Shown piece by piece: positions 9,042 to 20,275 of a DNA stretch of 64,000 nt. The position numbers were made by a program, and so were the translations under genes. Origin of the DNA: Algoriphagus sp. CAU 1675 (GTDB taxonomy: Bacteria; Bacteroidota; Bacteroidia; Cytophagales; Cyclobacteriaceae); NCBI RefSeq assembly GCF_029222925.1, contig NZ_JARHUI010000004.1:372001-436000 (forward strand), in the 5' to 3' direction. The notes beneath the pieces were generated by a model. The model was given only the letters and a program-made list of their open reading frames with translations. It did no database searches and was not told the DNA's origin. Numbering within the stretch: position 1 is the first letter of the stretch; each line of letters begins with the position of its first letter.

Positions 9042-9078
9042 AAAAAGTCCATTTGAATTTAACTCAAATGGACTTTTT
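9042..9078. terminator. Perfect 15-bp hairpin with A/T tails just upstream of the four-helix-bundle start
   Basis: Bases 9042-9056 pair perfectly with 9064-9078 (loop 7), with A-runs on one side and T-runs on the other, so it could terminate in both directions. It lies 10 bases upstream of the ATG at 9032 and would place the bundle gene directly behind a terminator or block its ribosome site. It may be the metG terminator or a control hairpin of the bundle gene. Confidence 0.65.
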
Positions 9079-9339
9079 CTCAAAATATCTATTCTCTGAT
9101 TTAAAAGTTCTTGTTCATTGATAATTGAAAATTGTCCATTGAACATTATTAAATGCTCAATTATCAATTAACTGACTCAATTTTCAAGTTAACTGGTATT
9201 TAACCCAAACGGGCTTTTTCTCAAAATATCTTCTACTCAACGACTTTTAAGCTCTTGGTCATTGATAATTGAAAATTGGTTATTGAATATTTTTAAAGGC
9301 TCAATAACCAATTAGCAAACTCAATTATCAAGTCACTTG
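9058..9339. repeat. Two diverged tandem copies of a ~141-bp hairpin-forming unit built from ATTGAnn heptamers
   Basis: Unit 1 (9058-9198) and unit 2 (9199-9339) align along their length: both contain GACTTTTTCTC/GGCTTTTTCTC, TCAAAATATC, and CATTGATAATTGAAAATTG followed by CTCAAT arms. Each forms a hairpin: unit 1 pairs 9125-9134 with 9178-9187; unit 2 pairs 9262-9271 with 9322-9331 and 9274-9286 with 9301-9313 (13 bp perfect). The arms differ in sequence between units yet keep pairing, which suggests selection for structure. ATTGAnn steps continue to the metG stop. No ORF is present; this fills the metG to four-helix-bundle gap. Confidence 0.75.
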
Positions 9340-9375
9340 AACATTGTTCATTGATGGTTGAGCATTGCTCATTAC

Positions 9376-11433
9376 TTATGAAATCGTAGACCCGCTGGCT
9401 GTTCCTTCATGCGGCTGAAGCAATTTCAACTTGCCGTCTTTGTCCTCAGCCATCAGGATCATTCCTTCGGAGTCGATTCCCATCATTTTTCTTGGAGCCA
9501 GGTTGATCAACATGGTCACTTGCTTTCCAACCAAAAACTCAGGATCAAAATGCTCTGCCACTCCACTCAATACGGTACGCTGTCCCAATCCTGTATCTAC
9601 TTTCAGCTTCAACAGTTTTTTGGATTTAGGCATTTTCTCTGCTTCCAGAATGGTTACAACCCGCATGTCTAACTTGGCAAAATCATCATAGGTAATGATT
9701 TCCTTCATCGGAGCCACTGGAGCATTTGCTGATTCGTTCATTTTCTTTGTATCTAACAGTTTTTGTACTTGTTTTTCCACTACCGAATCTTCGATTTTTT
9801 CAAACAGAAGCCCCAACTGACCCAAGGTGCTTCCTGCATTCACGAGCTCAGAATTCCCTGCCATACCCCAATTCACGTCCTTCATTCCAAACAACTCAAA
9901 CAATTTCCCTGCTGTAAATGGCAGGAATGGCTCAGAAACTATAGCAAGGTTTGCGGCGATATTCAGAGCGATATTGAGAATCGTACCTGTTCTAGTCTCA
10001 TCGGTCTTGATGGTTTTCCATGGCTCAGTGTCAGCCAGGTACTTGTTGCCCAGTCGTGCCAAGTCCATCATCAGTCCCAATGCCTCGCGGAAACGGTAAC
10101 GCTCCAAAGAAGAAGCTATTCTCTCAGGAAACTCCGCCAAGGCCTCTAATACCTCCCGGTCATATCCGGTCAGCTCCCCTCTTTGGGGAATCACTCCATG
10201 ATAAAACTTGTGGGTCAAAACCACTGCCCTATTGACAAAATTCCCATAGATGGCAACCAATTCGGAATTGTTCCTTGCCTGAAAATCCTTCCAGGTGAAA
10301 TCATTGTCTTTGGTCTCAGGAGCATTAGCGGTCAGCACATAGCGCAACACATCCTGCTTACCCGGGAACTCTTCCAAATATTCATGCAACCAAACCGCCC
10401 AATTGCGGGAGGTTGAAATTTTGTCTCCTTCCAAATTCAAAAACTCATTCGCAGGCACATTGTCGGGAAGGATATAGCCTCCATGGGTTTTCAAAATGGC
10501 TGGGAAAATAATGCAATGGAAAACGATATTGTCTTTGCCAATGAAGTGTACCAGTTTGGTGTCTTGGTCTTTCCAATAAGGCTCCCAGTCAAATCCCTTT
10601 TCTGCAGCCCATTCCTTGGTTGAAGAGATATAGCCAATGGGTGCATCAAACCAAACGTAAAGCACTTTCCCTTCTGCACCTTCCAAAGGAACCTGAATAC
10701 CCCAATCCAAGTCTCTGGTCATGGAACGCGCCTGAAGTCCGTCCCCAGCTTCCAGCCAAGATCGGCATTGGCCGAGCACATTGTTTTTCCAGTCATCCGC
10801 ATGGTCTTCAAGGATCCATTTTTTGAGGAAGTTTTGATAGCGGGCTAAATCCAAAAACCAATGCTTGGTTTCCTTCAAAACAGGAGTTCTTCCACTCAGT
10901 TTTGACTTGGGGTTGATCAATTCGGTAGGACTTAGGGATGAACCACATTTCTCACACTGATCTCCATAAGCATGCTCAAAGCCACATTTTGGGCAGGTGC
11001 CCTCAATATATCGGTCAGCCAAAAACTGCCCTGCCTCTTCATCATAGTATTGCTCAGTACTTTGCTCTAGAAACTCTCCCTTTTGGTATAGGTCGGTAAA
11101 AAATCCCTGTGCAGTTTCATGGTGAATCTTTGCGGACGTTCGGGAATAATGATTGAAGCTAATCCCGAATTCCTCAAAGCTTTTCTTCATCATTTCATGG
11201 TAATGATCTACAATTTGCTGAGGGGTTTTTCCCTCCTTTTGTGCTTTGATGGTGATCGCTACCCCGTGCTCATCCGATCCGCAGATGTAGGCTACATCTT
11301 TACCTTGAGATCTCAAGTATCTGACATAAATATCAGATGGTACATAGCAGCCAGCAAGGTGACCGATATGCAGGGGTCCATTTGCATAGGGAAGTGCAGA
11401 GGTAACAGTATATCGTTTGAAATTTTTACTCAT
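9376..11433 (-). CDS. metG: Methionine-tRNA ligase
   Basis: A 685-residue class I synthetase that charges tRNA-Met. The catalytic Rossmann fold carries HIGH at 22-25, a zinc knuckle ([11 protein letters not shown] and CEKCG near residues 148-165), and the KMSKS loop as KISTS after NLEGD. The anticodon-binding helical domain follows, and the C-terminal EMAP/Trbp111-type tRNA-binding domain (about 585-685, starting [11 protein letters not shown]) favours dimer formation. Length and domain order are normal for Bacteroidota MetG. A TATCTTTG box lies 37 bases upstream of the start. The next gene downstream is the repeat-flanked four-helix-bundle gene. Confidence 0.98.
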   Translation of the reverse strand: MSKNFKRYTVTSALPYANGPLHIGHLAGCYVPSDIYVRYLRSQGKDVAYICGSDEHGVAITIKAQKEGKTPQQIVDHYHEMMKKSFEEFGISFNHYSRTSAKIHHETAQGFFTDLYQKGEFLEQSTEQYYDEEAGQFLADRYIEGTCPKCGFEHAYGDQCEKCGSSLSPTELINPKSKLSGRTPVLKETKHWFLDLARYQNFLKKWILEDHADDWKNNVLGQCRSWLEAGDGLQARSMTRDLDWGIQVPLEGAEGKVLYVWFDAPIGYISSTKEWAAEKGFDWEPYWKDQDTKLVHFIGKDNIVFHCIIFPAILKTHGGYILPDNVPANEFLNLEGDKISTSRNWAVWLHEYLEEFPGKQDVLRYVLTANAPETKDNDFTWKDFQARNNSELVAIYGNFVNRAVVLTHKFYHGVIPQRGELTGYDREVLEALAEFPERIASSLERYRFREALGLMMDLARLGNKYLADTEPWKTIKTDETRTGTILNIALNIAANLAIVSEPFLPFTAGKLFELFGMKDVNWGMAGNSELVNAGSTLGQLGLLFEKIEDSVVEKQVQKLLDTKKMNESANAPVAPMKEIITYDDFAKLDMRVVTILEAEKMPKSKKLLKLKVDTGLGQRTVLSGVAEHFDPEFLVGKQVTMLINLAPRKMMGIDSEGMILMAEDKDGKLKLLQPHEGTASGSTIS

Positions 11434-11469
11434 GACTCGGTGAATGAATTTCTAGAAAATATCAGGTCG

Positions 11470-11477
11470 CAAAGATA
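11470..11477 (-). promoter_or_regulatory. Candidate -7 box (TATCTTTG) of metG
   Basis: An exact TAnnTTTG match followed by C, 36 bases before the metG ATG, would give a leader of about 30 nucleotides. A TTTG lies upstream but closer than the usual 17-23 bases. Confidence 0.4.
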
Positions 11478-11499
11478 GGGAAATCAACCAAAGCAGCTT

Positions 11500-12132
11500 T
11501 TACGCATTGGCAAATTCATTTCGGGCTTCTTCCGTCAATATTCCATTATATAAAATAGAAACCACCTGATCATAGGCATCTGAGGTGGCTGAAGGCAATC
11601 CCTTTCGAAGGGAATTCGGAAACTGTCCGGTAAAATCAGGGTCCAACAAGGATTGGATTGCGGCGGCATAAAGTAGAACGACCAAGTTCACATTGACATT
11701 GGACATGATCATTCCCTCTTCTTTGCCCTGTTCAATCAACTTTTGAAAACGCAGATAGGCGGATTCATTGATGTAAGATTTGAGTTCCGCCCAGACTTCA
11801 GGAGCATGGATCTTAATTTCCTCAAACAGTCTCGGATTGATCGGAGCCAGATGAGCGGCAATTACCGAAAGTGTGGATTTGAGTTTCAGTGGGAATCCCA
11901 TATACCTATTTTCCAAAACCGCTTCCACTTTGGCGCTCATCTTGGTTTTGAGATTCTGAAAAGCCGCGGCCAACATTTCAAGTTTGCCGGGATAGTAATT
12001 ATAGAGTGTTTTTTTACTCATACCCAATTGCCGGGCGATATCATCCATCGTGGTGTGACGGTAGCCTTTTTCCAAAAAAGACTTGTAGGCTGTATCCAAA
12101 ATTTTACGTTCAATACCGGGCTTTTTACTCAT
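11500..12132 (-). CDS. TetR/AcrR family transcriptional regulator
   Basis: A 210-residue regulator with an N-terminal helix-turn-helix (about 8-55; GYRHTTMDDIARQLGMSKKT then LYNYYPGK) and a variable helical ligand/dimer domain. The ATG at 12132 (MSKKPGIERK) is preferred to the longer reading from 12174 because a TATATTTG -7 box (12152-12159) would lie inside the longer gene. No efflux genes flank it; it is divergent from ligA, so its targets are unclear and autoregulation is possible. Confidence 0.9.
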   Translation of the reverse strand: MSKKPGIERKILDTAYKSFLEKGYRHTTMDDIARQLGMSKKTLYNYYPGKLEMLAAAFQNLKTKMSAKVEAVLENRYMGFPLKLKSTLSVIAAHLAPINPRLFEEIKIHAPEVWAELKSYINESAYLRFQKLIEQGKEEGMIMSNVNVNLVVLLYAAAIQSLLDPDFTGQFPNSLRKGLPSATSDAYDQVVSILYNGILTEEARNEFANA

Positions 12133-12151
12133 CAGAAATCCAATTTGAGGC

Positions 12152-12159
12152 CAAATATA
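12152..12159 (-). promoter_or_regulatory. Candidate -7 box (TATATTTG) of the tetR-type gene
   Basis: An exact TAnnTTTG match 19 bases upstream of the ATG at 12132. Its position argues for the shorter start. The -33 element is weak (a TTG only 12 bases upstream). Confidence 0.4.
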
Positions 12160-12196
12160 GAGAATCCCTTTCAACAGGAATTTATACGAAGAATTG

Positions 12197-12204
12197 TACT
12201 TTTG
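12197..12204 (+). promoter_or_regulatory. Candidate -7 box (TACTTTTG) of ligA
   Basis: An exact TAnnTTTG match that predicts transcription starting near 12211 and a leader of roughly 68 nucleotides before the ATG at 12279. No clear -33 element. Confidence 0.3.
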
Positions 12205-12209
12205 ATTAA

Positions 12210-14732
<2,523 letters not shown>

Positions 14733-14775
14733 TCCAAAATTTAGATAAGAGGAGGGGCTTTCACAGGGAAGCCAT

Positions 14776-14783
14776 TATCTTTG
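14776..14783 (+). promoter_or_regulatory. Candidate -7 box (TATCTTTG) of dapA
   Basis: An exact TAnnTTTG match 20 bases before the dapA ATG. A small dyad just upstream (14757-14774, GGCTTTC/GGGAAGCC) overlaps the promoter and could be an operator or a weak ligA 3' hairpin. Confidence 0.4.
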
Positions 14784-14803
14784 CACCCTCAAACCACTAA
14801 AAC

Positions 14804-15667
14804 ATGAACCAATTCAAGGGAACAGGGGTGGCGCTAGTCACACCATTTCATGATGATTTCACGATAGATTTTGAAGGTCTTCGAAAACTAATTGATCACG
14901 TCATTGCTGGCGGGGTGGATTACTTGGTTGTTCTTGGAACTACCGGAGAATCCGCAACCCTTACAAAGGGTGAGAAATTACAGGTTTTAAAGGCCGCCCT
15001 TGAATACAATGCCAATCGACTTCCTGTGGTTTATGGGATTGGTGGAAACAACACCCAAGCTGTGTTGGATGAAATAGCCAATACAGATTTCACTGGAATT
15101 TCTGCCATCCTTTCTGTCAGCCCCTATTACAACAAGCCTTCCCAAAAAGGAATAATTGCCCACTATCAGGCAATCGCAAATGCATGCCCGGTACCTGTAA
15201 TCCTATACAACGTTCCGGGACGTACCATGTCCAATGTAACCGCTGAGACCACCTTAGAGCTTGCCTCCCACCCAAATATCATCGGAATGAAGGAAGCAAG
15301 TGGAAACTTGGAACAGTGTATGCAAATCGCTGCCAACATGCCAGAGGATTTCTTTTTAGTTTCTGGGGATGATTTGTTGACCAGAGCAATAAGTAGCATT
15401 GGAGGAACCGGTATCATTTCGGTTTTAGCCAATGCCCTTCCCGCAACATTCAAAAGGCTTTGCCACGGAACCGAGGAGGAAAGTAAAAAGGCTACTTTCT
15501 CCATGCTTAACATCAATGGTCTGATGTATCAGGAAGGAAACCCAGTTGGGATCAAAAATCTCCTGAACCACATGGGGATTTGTGGTGATCAGGTTCGTCT
15601 TCCTTTGTTAAGGGCAAGTTTAGAACTCAGCCAAAAAATCAAAAGCGAATATCAGAAACTGAACTGA
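14804..15667 (+). CDS. dapA: 4-hydroxy-tetrahydrodipicolinate synthase
   Basis: A 287-residue TIM-barrel enzyme that condenses pyruvate with aspartate semialdehyde in lysine/diaminopimelate synthesis. Motifs: GTTGES (pyruvate carboxylate binding) near 45-50, catalytic tyrosine in YYNKPSQKG and LYNVPGRT, and the Schiff-base lysine in GMKEASGN near residue 162. Length and motifs are canonical. It overlaps xseA by one base (TGATG). Confidence 0.97.
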   Translation: MNQFKGTGVALVTPFHDDFTIDFEGLRKLIDHVIAGGVDYLVVLGTTGESATLTKGEKLQVLKAALEYNANRLPVVYGIGGNNTQAVLDEIANTDFTGISAILSVSPYYNKPSQKGIIAHYQAIANACPVPVILYNVPGRTMSNVTAETTLELASHPNIIGMKEASGNLEQCMQIAANMPEDFFLVSGDDLLTRAISSIGGTGIISVLANALPATFKRLCHGTEEESKKATFSMLNINGLMYQEGNPVGIKNLLNHMGICGDQVRLPLLRASLELSQKIKSEYQKLN

Positions 15668-16977
15668 TGCAAAATACCCAATCCATTTCCCAGCTTGGTG
15701 AGCTAATCAAAAATACGCTCGAAAATGAGCTGGAGCCTACCTATTGGGTAATTGGGGAAATTGCAGATTTCAGACAGGCACCACAAGGACACGCCTATTT
15801 TGAATTAGTTGAAAAGCAGGGAAATCAGGTTTTAGCAAAAATCCGATGCAATTGCTGGCAATTTACTTTTAGATCTATTGCCTCCAGATTTGAGACTTTA
15901 ACAGGGGCCGGGCTGAAAAACGGTATGAAAGTTTTGGCTCAAGTCCAGGTTACTTTTCACTCGGTATATGGACTGAGTCTGAATGTCAAAGATATTGACC
16001 CCTCCTTTTCCTTGGGAGAGCGCGCAAGGATCAGACAAGAAACGATAGATCGTCTGACAAAAGAAGGACTGCTTCGGCTCAATGCAGGCAGGGTATTTCC
16101 GCAGGTCATCCAAAAAATTGCCATTATCAGTAGTCCTACAGCTGCTGGATATGGAGACTTCATCAATCAGCTTGAAAACAACGCCGAAGGCTACAAGGTC
16201 TATCATAAACTTTTCCCCTCCCTCATGCAGGGGAATGAGGCCGTATCCAGTTTGATCCAGGCCATCGAATTGGCAGAATCCAAAAAGGAAAGCTTGGAAT
16301 TGGAGGCCCTGATTATCATTCGCGGCGGTGGAGCCCAACTTGATTTGGATTGCTTTGATGATTATAGACTTGCAGCAAAAATTGCCCAGTGTTCTCTCCC
16401 GGTATTTACCGGAATTGGGCATGAACGAGACGAAACAGTGGCCGACTTAGTGGCGCATACACGTCTCAAAACCCCTACCGCTGTTGCAGAATTCCTCCTT
16501 TCAGGATTTCGGATTTTCGAAGAAACCCTGGCTTTGGGATTGAATCGGCTAGACCGAAGTACTAGCCAGTTTCTCAAACTGGAAGAAAGTAAACTACTTC
16601 AAATTAGTCACGGATTAAAAAGCAGCAGCTTAAGCCAGGTTTTATTGGAAAAGGAAAAAGTAAAAGCAAAGCAAGTTAGGCTAGAACTCGCTTCGAAAAG
16701 ACAAATAATGGGACAGACTGAAAGTCTGGAGCAATTGGAAAAGGCTCTTAAAAAAGAGACCTTGCTCCTATTGACCCAGGAAAACCAGAAGCTTGGAAAT
16801 TTGGAAAAGCTTCTGAATCAGCTGAACCCGGAGTCCATTATGAAAAGAGGCTATTCCAGATCTGAAATCAACGGAATTCCTGTACAATTCGCCGATCCCA
16901 AGATTGGAGATGAAATGTTGACCTTTTCCCAAGATCAAAAAATTAAAAGTACCATTACCAAAATCGAAAAACCATGA
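15667..16977 (+). CDS. xseA: Exodeoxyribonuclease VII large subunit
   Basis: A 436-residue catalytic subunit of ExoVII, which degrades single-stranded DNA. An N-terminal OB fold (about 5-105; WVIGEIADFRQAPQGHAYFEL) is followed by the XseA catalytic core with SPTAAGYGDF, IIRGGGAQLDL and GIGHERDETVADLVAH, then a coiled-coil region (about 280-390) and a C-terminal segment with KRGYS. Its stop overlaps the xseB start (ATGA, 16974-16977), so the two subunits are co-translated. Confidence 0.97.
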   Translation: MQNTQSISQLGELIKNTLENELEPTYWVIGEIADFRQAPQGHAYFELVEKQGNQVLAKIRCNCWQFTFRSIASRFETLTGAGLKNGMKVLAQVQVTFHSVYGLSLNVKDIDPSFSLGERARIRQETIDRLTKEGLLRLNAGRVFPQVIQKIAIISSPTAAGYGDFINQLENNAEGYKVYHKLFPSLMQGNEAVSSLIQAIELAESKKESLELEALIIIRGGGAQLDLDCFDDYRLAAKIAQCSLPVFTGIGHERDETVADLVAHTRLKTPTAVAEFLLSGFRIFEETLALGLNRLDRSTSQFLKLEESKLLQISHGLKSSSLSQVLLEKEKVKAKQVRLELASKRQIMGQTESLEQLEKALKKETLLLLTQENQKLGNLEKLLNQLNPESIMKRGYSRSEINGIPVQFADPKIGDEMLTFSQDQKIKSTITKIEKP

Positions 16978-17162
16978 AGGATTTAAGCTACAATCAGGCA
17001 CTTGAGCGTCTGGAAACCATTTTGAATCAGCTAGAAGAAGGTAAAAAAAGCGTGGATGAACTTTCCGATTTGGTAAACGAGGCAGCGGCACTGGTCAAGC
17101 ATTGCAAACAAAAACTAAAGTCCACAGAAGAATCCATCCAAAAGGCTTTTGAAGATGCCTAA
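16974..17162 (+). CDS. xseB: Exodeoxyribonuclease VII small subunit
   Basis: A 62-residue helical protein with the family pattern YNQALERLETILNQLEEG then a short second helix. Several copies wrap the XseA coiled coil. It overlaps xseA by four bases and is the last gene of dapA-xseA-xseB, ending 20 bases from the convergent UpxY-like gene. Confidence 0.95.
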   Translation: MKDLSYNQALERLETILNQLEEGKKSVDELSDLVNEAAALVKHCKQKLKSTEESIQKAFEDA

Positions 17163-17181
17163 AAGGAACCTTCCTTGACTT

Positions 17182-17697
17182 CTACTGTTGATTTTGCTGA
17201 GGGATCACTTCCAGGAATTTCCTTGGGATACTGATTAGCATGTTTTGGTAGATCCCTGGAATTCTGATAAGAAAATAATCCTTGTTTCCTTTTTCCACAC
17301 ATTCTCCTACCATATTCTGCAGTGGTCCACCTAGGACTTTCACCTGCTCTCCGGGCTCGATTTCACTCCCATCCGTTTCTACGGCCACTCCTGTGGAAAT
17401 TACCCGCTGAATCACTTCGATTTCTTCGTCCCGTACCGTGGCATGCTGACCTGAAAAATGCACAAACTTCACAGCTCCCGGTACCTGTAGGCATTCCCAA
17501 AGCTGATTTCTTCGGGTCTTTACGAAGACGTAACCGTTAAAAAGAGGCCGTTCAACTTTTTTCCTTCGATCAGACCACTGCCTGATTTCCTCCACCAAAG
17601 GCAAATAAACTTCCCAGCCTCTCTCCTTCAGAAGTTTTGAAACTTTCTTTTCAGACCTAGAGGCCGTATACATCACGTACCAATTCAGCTCGTTCAT
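17182..17697 (-). CDS. UpxY/RfaH-type NusG paralogue (transcription antiterminator)
   Basis: A 171-residue protein with an N-terminal NGN domain (about 5-105; WYVMYTASRSEKKVSKLL, RPLFNGYVFVK) and a C-terminal KOW domain (about 115-165; EPGEQVKVLGGPLQN). NusG paralogues of this size in Bacteroidota (UpxY class) normally sit first in capsule or exopolysaccharide operons and prevent premature termination there. This copy is isolated, followed only by the convergent xseB, so its target operon lies elsewhere or it acts more generally. It lacks the insert of the main NusG, which I do not expect to be this gene. Confidence 0.87.
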   Translation of the reverse strand: MNELNWYVMYTASRSEKKVSKLLKERGWEVYLPLVEEIRQWSDRRKKVERPLFNGYVFVKTRRNQLWECLQVPGAVKFVHFSGQHATVRDEEIEVIQRVISTGVAVETDGSEIEPGEQVKVLGGPLQNMVGECVEKGNKDYFLIRIPGIYQNMLISIPRKFLEVIPQQNQQ

Positions 17698-17797
17698 CTA
17701 TTGAGTTATCTTCTGGCAGGTAAAAATACTAAATCAAAGGACTATTCGGCGCAATTACGAAGGAATTAATAATCAACCTAAGCTAAGTCGATTGAAA

Positions 17798-19540
17798 TCA
17801 AATCCTTGCCTGATAGGTGTACAATTGATAATAACGCCCCTCTAAGGCAATCAATTCATCGTGTTTTCCCTGCTCCACAATCTTGCCTTGCTCAATGACC
17901 AAAATCTGGTCTGCCTGCCGAATCGTGCTTAACCTGTGAGCAATGACGAAAGTTGTCCTCCCCTTCATCAACTCCTTCAAACTGGCCTGAATGAGCGTTT
18001 CAGACTCCGTATCCAGATTGGATGTCGCTTCATCCAAAATCAAAATCCTCGGATCCGCCAAAATTGCCCTTGCAATAGCTATTCTTTGACGCTGTCCTCC
18101 CGAAAGTTTCACGCCTCTCTCTCCTATCAATGTGTCCAATCCATCCTCAAATCGATCGGTAAATTCCTGTACATGGGCGGCATGGACTGCCTTGTCGAGT
18201 TCTACTTCACTTGCCTCAGGTCTGGAGAATAAAATATTCTCTCGAATGGTACCTTCAAACAAAAAGTCATCCTGGAGTACAACTCCCAATTTACTTCTAA
18301 AAGACTCTAAAGTTATGGTCTGCAAATCCACACCATCCAAAGTGATTTTTCCGGAATCAGGATTTAAAAATGTTGCGGCTAATCCTGCAATTGTTGTTTT
18401 CCCTGATCCAGAAGTTCCTACCAAAGCTGTAACCGAGCCTGCTGGAGCCTGAAAGCTTACCTCCCGAATTACATCCTTTCCTGATTCATAGGCAAAAGAA
18501 ACCGTATCAAACATCATTTCTCCCTTTATTTCAGCCATGGAAACTGTTCGCATTTTGTCATCGGATTCCAAGGGAGTATTCATGATTTCCTCAGTTCTAT
18601 CCAAACCTGCAAATGCTTCTGTCAATTGGGAGCCGATATTCGACATCTGAACAATTGGAGCAATCATAAAACCTAAATACAGCGTGAAGGCCAGAAAATC
18701 ACCAAAAGTCATATCTCCTTCCATGATCATATATCCACCAATCCCCATTATTCCGGCAGAAGCCAGTCCGAGAAGCAGGGTTCCGGCAGAAGTCACAAAG
18801 CTGGTAGCGGTCAAGCTGGCTTTTACATTTTGGAAGAGTAAATCCACTCCCTTTTCAAATGTCTTGATTTCCTGGGCTTCTGCATTGAAGCCTTTGATAA
18901 CCCGAATACCTCCCAATGTTTCTGTCAATCTGCCCGTGACTTGAGCATTTATTTTCCCTCTTTCGCGAAAAATGGGACGAATTTTCCCGAAGGCCTTCAA
19001 AGAAACCAATCCGAAGATGGCTACTGGAACGAGGACGTATAAGGTCATCATCGGACTGATGCTGATCAACAAAACCAAGGAAACGGCTGCGGTCAAAATA
19101 CCCCCTATCATTTGGGCAAATCCAGTACCCACCAAGTTTCTGACACCCTCGACATCAGACATAATTCTGGAAACCAGTTCACCCGTTTTAGTATTATCAA
19201 AAAACCGGATCGGGAGTTTAATGATATGGCTTTGAACCTGGGAGCGGAGTTTCGCAATCAGATTCTGTGCCTCTACAGAAAGGATCTGGGTAAGCGAATA
19301 CGAAGTGAGGGATTGAATAACAATAGCTCCGACAACTGCCAAAATCAGCCATTTCAACAAGTTCATGTCGTTGGAAGGAATTACATCATCCACAAGATAT
19401 TTACTGGCTCCCGGCAAAACCAGCCCTGAAAGACGGCTGATAATTATCAGAAACAGACCGAATAGCAAATGCTTCCTGCGAGGCCAAATGATCGTTTTGA
19501 ACACCTGGCTCATTGTTACTTTGCGTTCTTTTTTACTCAC
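17798..19540 (-). CDS. ABC exporter, MsbA/BmrA-like half transporter
   Basis: A 580-residue fused permease-ATPase. The six-helix type I exporter domain spans about 25-320. The nucleotide-binding domain (about 340-580) has Walker A GTSGSGKTT, Q-loop VVLQDDFLF, signature LSGGQRQR, Walker B ILILDEATS and the H-loop IAHRLS. It should act as a homodimer moving lipids, peptides or drugs; the substrate is not predictable. It is monocistronic. Confidence 0.95.
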   Translation of the reverse strand: MSKKERKVTMSQVFKTIIWPRRKHLLFGLFLIIISRLSGLVLPGASKYLVDDVIPSNDMNLLKWLILAVVGAIVIQSLTSYSLTQILSVEAQNLIAKLRSQVQSHIIKLPIRFFDNTKTGELVSRIMSDVEGVRNLVGTGFAQMIGGILTAAVSLVLLISISPMMTLYVLVPVAIFGLVSLKAFGKIRPIFRERGKINAQVTGRLTETLGGIRVIKGFNAEAQEIKTFEKGVDLLFQNVKASLTATSFVTSAGTLLLGLASAGIMGIGGYMIMEGDMTFGDFLAFTLYLGFMIAPIVQMSNIGSQLTEAFAGLDRTEEIMNTPLESDDKMRTVSMAEIKGEMMFDTVSFAYESGKDVIREVSFQAPAGSVTALVGTSGSGKTTIAGLAATFLNPDSGKITLDGVDLQTITLESFRSKLGVVLQDDFLFEGTIRENILFSRPEASEVELDKAVHAAHVQEFTDRFEDGLDTLIGERGVKLSGGQRQRIAIARAILADPRILILDEATSNLDTESETLIQASLKELMKGRTTFVIAHRLSTIRQADQILVIEQGKIVEQGKHDELIALEGRYYQLYTYQARI

Positions 19541-19674
19541 GTGTAGGTTCGCTTTAGGATGAAAAAAAACCGAATGTACTTCGGGGCATAAAGTTAACTT
19601 AATCTACTTTGATTCTCGGCTTGGGACTGACCAGTTTGGCTTCTTTTCCGGGAATTCATATTTGGATAATAATT

Positions 19675-19708
19675 TCAAAAAAAAAAGCCCGTCAAAAATA
19701 TGACAGGC
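19675..19708 (-). terminator. Rho-independent terminator of the DUF1573 gene
   Basis: An 8-bp stem (19687-19694 with 19701-19708, one G-U pair on the minus-strand RNA) followed by a long T run (19675-19686 as A on the plus strand). Confidence 0.8.
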
Positions 19709-19732
19709 CTCCTATGAATAGAATAGTTTCAA

Positions 19733-20131
19733 TCAATTTGTTTTGGGAAGCACATTTGAGATCAGTGATACTTTCTCAATAGGTTCCGATCCATTTGAAT
19801 AGATTCGTACAATTGAATTCTGCTTGCCCATTTTACCTGCTGAATTGAAGGAAACCTGGATTTTCGCAGAAGCACCGGGAGCGATTGGTTCTTTTGGCCA
19901 GCTTGGCACGGTGCATCCACAGGTTGCCGCCACATTGGAAATGATCAGAGGAGTATCCCCGGTATTTGTCAATTCAAAGGTATGGGAGACCTTATCACCC
20001 TGAGTGATATCGCCAAAATCAACAGACTTCTCTTTGAAGGTCATGATGGCTCCCTTGGTTTCAGTTTGCGCATTTGCCTGAAACACCAAAACAAAAGCCA
20101 AAAGGCTAAATACTAATCCTAACTTTTTCAT
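19733..20131 (-). CDS. DUF1573 domain exported protein
   Basis: A 132-residue protein with a signal peptide ending in ANAQ (about 21) and one DUF1573/ASPM-SPD-2-Hydin-like Ig fold: VDFGDITQGDKVSHTFELTN and AATCGCTVPSWP with the conserved CGC. The family is abundant in Bacteroidota and probably structural or adhesive; exact function is unknown. Single gene with its own terminator. Confidence 0.9.
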   Translation of the reverse strand: MKKLGLVFSLLAFVLVFQANAQTETKGAIMTFKEKSVDFGDITQGDKVSHTFELTNTGDTPLIISNVAATCGCTVPSWPKEPIAPGASAKIQVSFNSAGKMGKQNSIVRIYSNGSEPIEKVSLISNVLPKTN

Positions 20132-20275
20132 AAGCGTATTCGGTTATAGTTTCAAATATTCGATTTTTCCGGTGAAGAACAAATCATCCTCACAGCTTAA
20201 TATCTGGGAAAGATGAAAATATCGGGCCATTCTTTCCAACTCTCCGGGTTATTTTTTCTTAAATCGCCCACTTCA

